64,000 bases of DNA, from the NCBI GenBank assembly GCA_022316685.1, contig JAKJHU010000155.1, forward strand, positions 682,001 to 746,000, given 5' to 3'. A program made the position numbers and the translations under genes. Shown here in pieces: positions 1 through 28,420 of the stretch (position 1 is the stretch's first letter; every line of letters begins with the position of its first letter). Under the pieces are notes generated by a model. The model was given only the letters and a program-made list of their open reading frames with translations, had not been told where the DNA came from and did not search any database. This DNA is from Progne subis subis (taxonomy: Eukaryota; Chordata; Aves; Passeriformes; Hirundinidae).

Positions 1-912
1 CCTTATCAACAGCAGGGCACACTTGACAGGCTACATCAGCTGGGATAAATATAGCCAGGTTCCAGGAGCCAGGGAGCTCAAGCCACCCAAGGCTGGCTAC
101 CGCTGATCTGGTGGTGTAAACCAGAGCACAGCAGGATGCTGCACATGCGTACGGAGCATTTCCCAGCTCCAGGCATGTATGGCATGGAGAAGTCCAACAC
201 TGCCATGTTTAGAGCACGTTCAGCAAACTAGATCTGATAGTTACATCTCCTGTATGCTGGCTCCTGCTTACTCCCTGTGTGTATTTGCTTATATTCTTAC
301 TACTTATTTCAGTTTTTGTTTTTGTCATAATTGGGTCAGAGCTGAACAGCCCCTCAGAAACTGTTTTTCTTGTTTCTAATTTTAGCTCTTCTACTGAAGA
401 CTGTGTTTGTAGAACTAACTGAACCTTAAGGAAAGAACTTTCTTTTGCAGACACTTACACATTACTGACATTTCCAGTCACAAGTAGAAAGCATGACACT
501 ACTTAAATAGTTTTAGTCCTCCCTCCGCATCCACCCACTTGATCCACAGCATACATTTCTTGATAACTAGCAAGGGTTTTTTTTCCCCTTCTTTTAAATA
601 TAATTTTAAAAAAAGTTCCAATGTTCTGTTTTATACCACTAGACGTTTCAATTTTGTTTAATCATATAGAAAAGACCTGGGGGAAAATCTCAGTAGAAAA
701 TTATTCTTGTATGGCTATTTCATACTCTAATCATTGCTTTTTGCTTATTCATACATTTAACATATGGTAAAATAGTATCTGTGGACAATCATTCTTTTAT
801 CATCGTGATGGTTTATTGGTTTACCAATTTTGATTTTTAAGCTTTACCAGAAACACTCTGGAGGCAAAATATTTAGCATATTTTAGCCACCATTAGTATT
901 GTGGGGGAGAGG

Positions 913-938
913 AAAAAAAAAAAAAAAAAAAAAAAAAA
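913..938 (+). repeat. Poly(A) run, 26 nt
   Basis: An uninterrupted A26 preceded by a G-rich segment. It has no adjacent retrogene or recognisable target-site duplication, so it reads as a simple repeat. Confidence 0.9.
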
Positions 939-2390
939 GGTGCGGTTTTATTTTTTCCCCCCAGTTTTACTATCCTGTAAAGACCTCATTTTTAAAGGAT
1001 TTCATCTTTTGGCACAGAGTTCACAACAGACCAGTGTGCAAGCATCTCATCAGTCACTGCGTCTGCCTGTCACATCTGACTCTCTGAGTAGGCTGATAGG
1101 ACAAATGTGAACATGCAAGAAACACTGCTGATACCTCTCCTGATTTGGGGCCAAATACTTCCTAGAATGAGGAAGACAGCCAGGATGTTTCTTGTCCTTA
1201 TTTTCCACTGCCTCTGTTTCTAGTGGAGCACAAGTTACAGTGATACGTATTTGACTATCCTGAGCCTGAGGTATTTCACCGGGAGTCAGGAAATCTTGGC
1301 TATTTGCTTTGGTTTGAAACCTTTCAAAGGGCTTGGGTCCCACTTCTTCCCCACAATGAAACAGAGCTATGAGGATTTAATCTGATGCCGGGAAATGATC
1401 CAAATCTAATAATAACTGTGCCGATTTTGTGATTTTTAATGTTATTTAAAGTAGCATTTCAAATGTATGGCTATGTTCAAAACTGGGAAAAATGAACATC
1501 TTGTCTGCTATTACACCTTAGGTTACCAGGTGGCAGCATTGTTATAATAGTGAACTTTTTTCTAGCATTTTCTATATATTATATTATCTTGTATTACTAC
1601 TTTTAATAACAAAACTTCTACGCAAATGAAATAATTTGCATATTTGCACATAATTTCAATGGCTACACTGACCCAAAATAAAAGTGTAGTGGGTTGTGAT
1701 AACTACTTTCTAGTGCACTGCAACACTAGATAATTGTTTAGCAAGAGTGTGGAGTTTCATCCTGTGTTCAGATGAAACTGATGTACGAGAACAGTGAAGC
1801 AACCTGTAATGTCTCAGGGCCCGTGCTTAAAAAAGTGGGTGAGAGGGAAAATTCTTCCTTGTCAGAAGAATTACTCTGAAATTGTTGTTCTGTGCTTCAG
1901 ACAGTGGCTTTCATTGTGTAATTCAAAATCAAGTTCAAAAATGTCAGAAATTGGTGGCCTGCAGTGAATGGCTATGTGAATTTGGATAGTTGCACCATGG
2001 CTTATGTGGAGAAAACCAAGAATTTATTATTTATAGCCAAAGTCAACAGCACCTCTTTCTAAAAAGACTATCCAAATTCTCATTAAAAGGCTATGTATTT
2101 AGGTGCTTGCAACTCTGCCCAAATATTGTTATCCAGGCAGAAAGTCTATATATTACTTTTCTATTTTGGACTTCTTTTCCTGGTAGTTTCTGTCATGCCA
2201 TTTAACTTCTTGTCTCTATTTCTGTTTATTTGCTTCTCTGCCTCTTGTTTCATGAAAACACCACCTCCTGGGTGGCTGGGCAGTTTCTGAGGACAGGGCA
2301 GAAAAATTGCCCCAGGGGCTGCAGATTTACTGCAGGGACAGCCGGGGTGGCTCAGTACGGAGCCCAGCAGGGCTCAAACACTCAAGGGCT

Positions 2391-2625
2391 CATAGAATCA
2401 CAGAATGTCCTGAGCTGGAAGGGATCCACAAGGATCACCAAGTCCAGCTCCTGACTTTGCACAGGAGAGCCCCAATACTCACACCAGGTGCCCAAGGGAC
2501 TTGTCCAAATGCTTCTTGAAATCTGGCAGGCTCCTGCTGTGACTTTCCTGCGTGTTCTGTTCTAGTGCCCATCCAGCCTCTGGGTGAAGAACCTGTTCCC
2601 AATATCCTGCCTAAACCTCACTGTT
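2391..2625 (-). mobile_element. CR1 LINE 3'-end fragment
   Basis: It starts CATAGAATCACAGAAT, the reverse complement of the avian CR1 3' terminus. It continues with the usual degenerate CR1 tail text: GAGCTGGAAGGGATC, then CAAGTCCAGCTCCTG, then CCATCCAGCCTCTGGGTGAA and AACCTGTTCCCAATATCCTG. The element is 5'-truncated, non-coding and degraded. The inner boundary is approximate. Confidence 0.88.
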
Positions 2626-4244
2626 GCCTTTGAGTTTCTGAATCACAGAGTGCTGGTGTATAGAGTGCAAAGCCACTTGACCTTACTGACAGAAATTGAG
2701 TTTACAGGGACTTGGGAGACTTGGGTAATGCTGGTGTTGCTTATTTCAGCTTTCCTCTGCACAACTGTTTTGTATCCCTACCCTTTGCACTCCATATTTG
2801 AGTTCTTTCGGTATATTTGACAGTAACTTTCATTTCAGGCATGTTCTTTTAACTAGCTTCATGATAAACGACCTGAGTTGCTGCTTATTCTAGACTATGG
2901 GGAAAAAATTCCAGCCTGCATAAGCTCAGTGAGAACTTTCTACATTTCATCCTCTGAAGAAGTTCTGTTTGTGCCAATGAAGTCCATTGCAGGGGTCAGC
3001 AGAGTTTTCTATGCTTTTATCTCTGGACTAGTGTGGGACTTGGACTTAATCCACACACTTGAACTAAAAGCAAAGAGCCTTTGTGTCCTGTGCTCCAAAC
3101 ATTATCTCCCTCAGGCACATCAAAATAAATGGGAGAACCAGCAGGGTTTGGGGGCAAATATTTGTAAACTTCAGAGAGGGAAGGGATCACATCAAGTTGA
3201 GTGGAAGAAGGAAATAAAAATGTGTGATTGAAGGGCATGGATGAGGGGAGAAAATTGTTTCTTCTAGGTAATATGGGAGGGATTTGAAATCGATTCTCAA
3301 AGGACAAGAATATTAGATGGGGAGCTGGGATAGAAATGGGGCGAAGGGAAGAGAACTGGTGATAAGACTGAAACTGTAAGAGGATGTGGGATGGGAAAAC
3401 TGGAAATGGTTGAACAAATACATTAGAACTGAGAACCATTCACATAAAGAGAAGCTGACTGGAGGCATTTGTGAGAAAAGTTTACCTGAGAGGAAGCAAT
3501 AAACTAGCTGGGTAAAAGTTGAAAATGGACATTGAGGATAAAGCAGTTGGAATCTTGGACATGGAGAAAAGCTGAAGAAGGAGCTGGGAACTGATAGCTC
3601 AGGCTGCCAGAGAAAGGAAAGCACCGTGTGGGTGAGTGGGAAAAAAATGGAAGAGGGAATATCTAGAGAAGAAATCTAAAATTATGTTTCTGAAAGCAGA
3701 CACCCAAAACCCAGAAACTTAGTTAGGTAAATCTAAAAGAACCCAAACTGATTTGTATATGCAAATGCCCAGCTCAGCACCCAAACATTCTTCACTTTGC
3801 ATAAGGCAGAGGAATCGAAGCATTCTGCACAAAGGCACCAGTGGTCAAAGGGTTTCTTATACCTAGAGTGCTGCTGCTGTGCTGCTGGGGAGTTAAAACA
3901 GAAGCTCAGAGGGAGCCCTTAAGGCACAGAAACTGCATTCCTTCCTACCACAAAGCCGCTTCCCCAATCCTTTGCATAACCTTGGTCTCCCCAATATCTC
4001 CTCCCACCCTTCTTTCTCCTCCACCACCTCCTGCTAACCCTTATCTGCTCCACCACATCCTCATTCCCCTCCTGTCCAGCGACTGCTCTGCTCATTCTCA
4101 CGTACTGCTTTGGCTCCCCAATAGCAAAAAGTAACACTGTGGGGAACTAAAGGCATGAAGAAGGAGGATGTGGCTGGAAGAGTGGAGACAATGGAAAGAA
4201 ACACAGAATGGAGGGAAGGTTGCCCTGAAAAACCTGATCTACCA

Positions 4245-4322
4245 GGCCTGCTTCGAGTAGGGGTTTGGAAGGAGTGACCTCCAAACGTCCCTTCCAACCC
4301 AGGTTGCTCTGTGATCCCGTGC
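4245..4322 (+). mobile_element. CR1 LINE 3' tail, short fragment
   Basis: The segment GACCTCCAAACGTCCCTTCC, followed by AACCCAGGTTGCTCTGTGAT, matches the CR1 3' end in forward orientation. The final octamer repeats have mutated to GTGATCCCGTG. The left boundary is uncertain; the preceding 60 bp may belong to the same copy. Confidence 0.8.
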
Positions 4323-7300
4323 GCTGATGTGAGGTGTTGGCCTGAGGAACACACGGATGAGTTATGAGTGAGGAAATGAGAAACAATACCTCAGCCTACT
4401 GCTGTTTTCGTGTTCTTTGGAAGAAGTTCACATTCCCCAGCTCTTGGAATAGGACTCTGATTATTTGGTTTATATACAGACTTCTCTAACAGCACAGGCT
4501 CAGCTGAGCCAACTGAATTGCAAAGTGCAAATTTGTTAGAGAAGAAAGGTGGAACTTGGTGAAGTTTTAGCCACTGCCACAGTTGCTTTAAAGAGCAAAC
4601 TCTTTGTCTTCTTGACTGTAATATATCAGTGGGTTCATTACAGTAGCGTATTTATTACAAGCGCTACATTTTTACTGTTTCAGGTATATGGGTATACAAA
4701 ACTATGTAAATCTGACTTGAGTATTTCTTAGAACAAGGAAAGGTAAAATAGCAAGTTAATGCACAAAATAAATTAGAAATAAATGCAGATTCTTGGAATT
4801 GGTACCACAGTCTGGGTCATATCATAGTCTTTTCTATCCCTAATCCATACATTTTCAATACACAAGTGTGGGATTTTCATTGTGAATATACTCTTCTGGG
4901 CATTCTGAAAGAAAAAATGCTTATTGTGTTGTCATCAGTAATAAAGTCTTTGCTATGAATTTACAATGTGCAGGTAGAGTACAAGGAAAATTTTGAGCAA
5001 TAGTATAAATAGACTGAATTGAACTGTCATGTGAAGTATGTACTAGCTATGAAGCTGGCAGAATAGTTCGAATTAAGCTTGATGATTATGAAGTGAATTT
5101 TGTTGTGTGGAGATTTGAATGAGGGAGGAAAACATAGGAAGAAATGGAAAAAAGGCAAAGAGAATAAGTGATACAAATAGCAATATAAACTAAGGCAAAA
5201 AGCTTACTGAGGAAAAGAAAACTGGCAATGAATAGAGCCTAAGCCCTCTGGTAGGGCTTCACAGGTGAAGGCAAACATGGATTATAAGACTCTGTCAGTG
5301 TATGAAACTTGAAACGAGGGTAAGGAGATATGATTTCATGAAGGAGGAGACAAAAAACCTCCAGCAGATATATTAGGATGCGAATGTATACATTTTTCAG
5401 GAAGTTTAGATGATTCAATAAATGTGGGCTTTCAGGCAAAAATAAATACTAACACCTTTAAATGCAGTTCTGTCTAACGTAGGTAAGTCGTAGCTTACAT
5501 CTAGAAATGTCTAAAATTCTCTTTGACAGAGTAGGATTTAAAAATACACGCTACCACTGTAAATTATTATAAGCAGATTACCTGTATAGCCAGTGCAGTT
5601 TTTCTGACTTTGATGCCTCTGATGTACAGCTAGAAGGACTCTAATATATTGTAGGAGCAGTTCAGTATTTTGAATTTAGCTCACTGATAGTTTTCTGAAT
5701 AATCTTTCCACAAGAATTGAGTAGGAGCCATTCAGCAGCTAATAAAGCTGATTTTTAAAGCAGGCTGCAAAGGGCCAAATATAAGTTGAATATCCAGCTG
5801 TACTATGAACACTTGCTTTGAAAGAGGATTGATGATCTCTAACAGCAGTGGGCTGCAAAATGTTCCAATGGACTTGAGGTAATCATGGGCCATCTCTCCA
5901 AGTAATGACCTCCCTGACCTTTTTCGAGCATGCCTGCCTACTACTTGGCCACCTTCAGAGAAAATGGAATGCTTGCTCCTCTGTAATTTTGCAGAACGTG
6001 TGATTTAATCATATTAATTTCAGTATTTTTGTCTAAAACAGCCGAAGAGCTTGTGCTTGCCTGTGCAGCTGAATGGCGATAATTTAGCTTGCTTAGACAG
6101 CCCAGTGTCCCGAGCAGTTGGATTGTGTGGCAGACAAACAGCGCTCTGGCAGAGAGGCTTCATCATTTGGTCTCCTTCACAGCTGCAACACACAATTATT
6201 CACTCTTCATGCCACAGATGAAAAACCTAACCAGAAACAGATGGGGAGCGAATATTTTTAGAAACAGTATTTCAAAGCATTAACAAGAGGAAGAGAAAAA
6301 GTTTTCAGCTTTGGAGATAAAATTCTAAACCTTCTTGTTTAAGTATATTTGATATTAGTTTTAATTTTTAAAAAAATTATTAATAATACTGTCCTCCCAA
6401 ATGTTTTTCTCAGATTCTTCTATTTCCATGTTTCTTGTGGTCAAAACCAGTGTAAAATGCAAATTCTTTAATTCAAGTATAAGTAGTTGCTCTAAATTAA
6501 CATTTTTATAGTAATGCACAGTGCTCAAATAGCTAATTTAAAGGTTCTGTTTGAATGCTTATTTTAATTTTATGTTATTTCTCCACCATCGAATTGGATT
6601 TTATGCAAGACTTGCTAGGAAAATGAAAAAATAAGTCTCATAGATCTTAGAAATATTTTTTATAAGCTTGAAATGGCTTTTGTGATATCCTAAGCATCTC
6701 CACAATTAACTCACCAGTTGTCTCTTTTCAGTTATCATAGTTTTCCTGCAAGAGGAAATGATTCTTCTCCTCCAAATTACGGTGTCAGAGAAGGATCACT
6801 TCTGCTTTTGAAGCTGTGTTTGTGATAAAGATATTTTTATGGAGAGAGGAATTATTACTCTAGTTTTCTTGAATATCAAGTCTGGAAGTATGATGAGTGC
6901 AAATATCTTTAATCTCTTTTTAATTTCAGGCTAGCAGTGGAGAGTCATCATCATCAGTACCAAGCAGAGAAGTCCCGAGTTTCTAGCTCAGCAAGAAGGA
7001 ACCTTAACTGTGCCAGTGTTTGCTGTTTTCATCTTCTGAGAGCTGCCTTCAACATCTTCAGCTTCCATCCTGAAACTTCAATATGGATGCAGATGGAGTT
7101 ATCCAAGTCTAATTTAATGAGCATTACATTATTTCCTATAGGAAGTAAATATTTCCAGTACAGTTTTAGAAACAAAATGTCTTCTTAATTTGACTTATCC
7201 TAACCCTAAGTGAATGAAAATATTTGACATGATCCTCAAAGCGCAGTAACAAAAATGACAAGATTTTTAGAAGCATGAAAGACAACTGTTAATTTTTGGC

Positions 7301-8444
7301 ACTGTCTGATGCATTTACCATGTTCATGAACCAGGAATAAGAATTGGGAAGTAGTACTTTGTGATGTTTTTTTAACCAAGAGCTTCTTTCCAGTTTGGCT
7401 CCAAAGAGACACTGTAGACCGTGATGTCACCAGACTTTTCTCTTCCACAGTAGGATTGTTAGTGCAGATAACACTGACTGTGTTTAGATCTAATTTTGAG
7501 AACTCGAGTCCATAAGAAACTCATCACTTTCAATATTTCTAGTTTCAGTGAGAAGCAAGCTCTTAAAATTTTCAAGTTATTTAGTGATATTTTGGCATGT
7601 TGTACTGCATTTCAATATTGTTGAAAAACCCCCTTCTCTTCATTCTCGATCTGCCTCATTTCACCACATCTATTTTGGGAAAGTCATGATGATATTTCCT
7701 GATTTTTGAGTGACTGAAACAGTTGAGATATGTTAAATAATGTTCAAAATTAAAATGCTAATTTTCTTACTGTTGCTTGAATTTGGATTTAATTTCTGTG
7801 TTTAGATGTACTGCGTAAATTTACGATGGTGTCTCAGGTATTGAATTATAATTTATTTTACATTTTGAGTGTTATCTGCACAGTGCAGTTGTTATTAGTT
7901 ACTATTAATTGTTTTACATTAGGGATAAAAATCCACAGTTAAAATCTTGAAACTTTTGTACTGGAATTCTGCAAAGACATGATTACACACAACTTATTTC
8001 CAAGGAAGTTTCATAAGCTAGAATCAAGGTATCACTGTGGGGGAACATGAGACAGAAGAACAGGAGCAGGAAAATAAGTAAAACCACAGAAGAACATGGT
8101 TAATTGTTATGTTCGAAACGGAATGGGGGTATAAATGCAATTCTTGGTATACATGACCAGAAAATGTTCAGCTGGCAGGGTTTTTGCACAGGAAAAAAAT
8201 AATGAGAAACATATACATAGATGTATTTTTAAATTTCCTTCAGTACTGTCGTCCCTTTCACAGTAATGTATTTCACCTCTTACATTCGTTACTGAGTTTG
8301 ACACCATTGATGACGTTTCCAGGTAAATTAAAAAGTAACTACAGATGGGAAAGGCCCTACAACCCAGTGCACCTTTTGCTCAGACACCACACAGGAGCTG
8401 TATCTGCACAACTGAATGCGTGACATTTGTTTGTGAAGTAATCA

Positions 8445-8450
8445 TTTATT
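8445..8450 (-). terminator. Candidate SPI1 poly(A) signal, distal
   Basis: A second perfect AATAAA on the minus strand lies 37 nt beyond the first. Which one is used cannot be told from sequence alone. Confidence 0.5.
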
Positions 8451-8481
8451 ATGCAAACATCAAAACGTCATTATATCTAAT

Positions 8482-8487
8482 TTTATT
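8482..8487 (-). terminator. Candidate SPI1 poly(A) signal, proximal
   Basis: The minus strand has a perfect AATAAA about 480 nt after the stop codon and just beyond the miR-155 site. It is one of two alternative hexamers. Confidence 0.5.
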
Positions 8488-8581
8488 AAATATGTACATG
8501 TTATTACTATTTAAAAGATCGGGTATCATTCCAAGATCTGCAAACTTCTCTCTAGCTCTGAGAGCTGCGGCAGAGCCTGTA

Positions 8582-8589
8582 TTAATGCT
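8582..8589 (-). promoter_or_regulatory. miR-155 8-mer seed match in SPI1 3' UTR
   Basis: The minus strand reads AGCATTAA, preceded by T. It is complementary to miR-155-5p nucleotides 2-8, has A opposite nucleotide 1, and pairs one base further at position 9. PU.1 is an established miR-155 target in mammals, through a 3' UTR site of this seed type. Position, about 380 nt past the stop codon, and strand are right. Confidence 0.75.
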
Positions 8590-8968
8590 AGTTTAAAAGC
8601 TGGAAGCTAACGCAGTGTCACTTGAGCGACACAGCACCACCTCTGGAGGCAAAACTTCATCGGCCGTATTCTTTAGTTACAATACAATCAGAAAAAAAAA
8701 AAAAAATATCTTTCCTGACAACAATATATTTGTACATTGTTTAAGTTTCCCAGCTCTGTCCAACTTGGAGGATGGAAGCAAAGAATTCTGTCATGATTAG
8801 GATTCTCAGATGCTGAAGAAGGGAATTCGTACCAGAAACATCTGATGATAAGGGCTGTTTAAAGGCAGAGAAGGGGGCACAGGAAGCAAAGAGAAAGATG
8901 CGTCCTTCTCCTCTGCTGGTGTCCAGCCAGGAGCTCTCAATATTTTTCTTGCTTAGGGTCCCATGGCC

Positions 8969-28017
<19,049 letters not shown>

Positions 28018-28048
28018 TCAGCCAACTTCTGAGCGAAATTTTCTTAAT

Positions 28049-28063
28049 TCAGTTTTCAAACAT
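28049..28063 (-). other. Upstream ORF 2 of SPI1 (4 codons)
   Basis: ATG at 28063 reads MFEN then TGA. It overlaps uORF 1 in another frame and ends 31 nt before Met1. Its regulatory relevance is unproven. Confidence 0.3.
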
Positions 28064-28091
28064 CCAGAATAACTGACTTGCAAAGAATCAT
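28056..28091 (-). other. Upstream ORF 1 of SPI1 (11 codons)
   Basis: ATG at 28091 starts MILCKSVILDV and stops at TGA (28058-28056), 38 nt before the SPI1 ATG. It matters only if transcription starts upstream of 28091 and this segment stays in the mRNA. Confidence 0.4.
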
Positions 28092-28095
28092 ATTT

Positions 28096-28157
28096 TTAAA
28101 AAAGGGGGGAAAAGGAAAAAATAAAGAAAAAAGAAAAAGAAAAAAAAAGAAAAAAGT
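28096..28157 (+). repeat. A/G-rich low-complexity tract (pyrimidine tract on SPI1 sense strand)
   Basis: A runs interrupted by single G or T residues and one G6. On the SPI1 strand it is a T/C tract about 80-140 nt upstream of the ATG, so it could act as a splicing polypyrimidine tract or a simple 5' UTR element. Confidence 0.75.
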
Positions 28158-28261
28158 GAGATCCTCGGACTCTGTGAAGCCCCTTAGCAGTGGTGGATCT
28201 CAGAACAGGAGGGCCCTAACAAGTTTTCATAGTTTGCCCTAATAGGTTCTGAGGTGAACTT

Positions 28262-28420
28262 CTTCCCGAGTTGTATGCGAAGTTCCTGATTTTATCAAAT
28301 GTCTGTAGAAGGCAGATAGCCCTTGGGTCTATCAGCGCGCTGTGACATCACACTTTAGCCAGTTTGCATAAATCTCATTTCAGGGAGCTGTGGCGCTGCA
28401 ACAGGAAGTCTGCCCCAGCC
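28262..28420 (-). promoter_or_regulatory. SPI1: Candidate SPI1 promoter
   Basis: On the minus strand there is an octamer-like ATGCAAAC (28369-28362; one mismatch to ATGCAAAT), then GATAAA (28296-28291), ATCAGGAACT (28290-28281, ETS core GGAA) and CGGGAAG near 28267. Another ETS site, AACAGGAAGT, is on the plus strand near 28400. Mammalian SPI1 has a TATA-less promoter with an octamer site followed some 70-80 bp later by an autoregulatory PU.1 site; the order and spacing here resemble that. It is 260-400 bp upstream of the ATG. I infer function by resemblance only. Confidence 0.55.

Larger units (their letters stand above)
1..8440. other. Intergenic DNA downstream of SPI1
   Basis: AT-rich non-coding DNA. 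I see two CR1 remnants, a 26-nt A run, and no exon of a known family. In mammals MYBPC3 lies close to the 3' end of SPI1, but no immunoglobulin or fibronectin-type exon was recognised here. Short open frames (for example 3017-3439 minus) are low-complexity and unconvincing. Confidence 0.7.
8445..8968 (-). other. SPI1: SPI1 3' untranslated region (extent inferred)
   Basis: Sequence after the SPI1 TGA has no recognisable coding content. It carries a T-run on the transcribed strand (8706-8692), a miR-155-type seed site (8589-8582) and two AATAAA hexamers (8487-8482 and 8450-8445). Cleavage shortly after either hexamer gives a 3' UTR of roughly 500-540 nt, plausible for PU.1. The end point is inferred. 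Confidence 0.65.
28018..28300 (-). other. SPI1: Probable SPI1 5' untranslated region
   Basis: The sequence just upstream of the SPI1 ATG includes two tiny upstream ORFs and a pyrimidine-rich tract on the transcribed strand (28157-28096). The transcription start is not visible; the position near 28300 is inferred from promoter-like motifs at 28.26-28.37 kb. A spliced 5' UTR is also possible, because the pyrimidine tract is followed by CAAG and TCAG. Confidence 0.5.

Noticed and set aside
3017..3439. 140-codon minus-strand frame
   Set aside because: Ser/Pro/Phe-rich product of purine-rich plus-strand DNA; no resemblance to MYBPC3 or any other family.
5066..5078. GTTCGAATT resembling a tRNA B box
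   Set aside because: No A box or cloverleaf arms around it.
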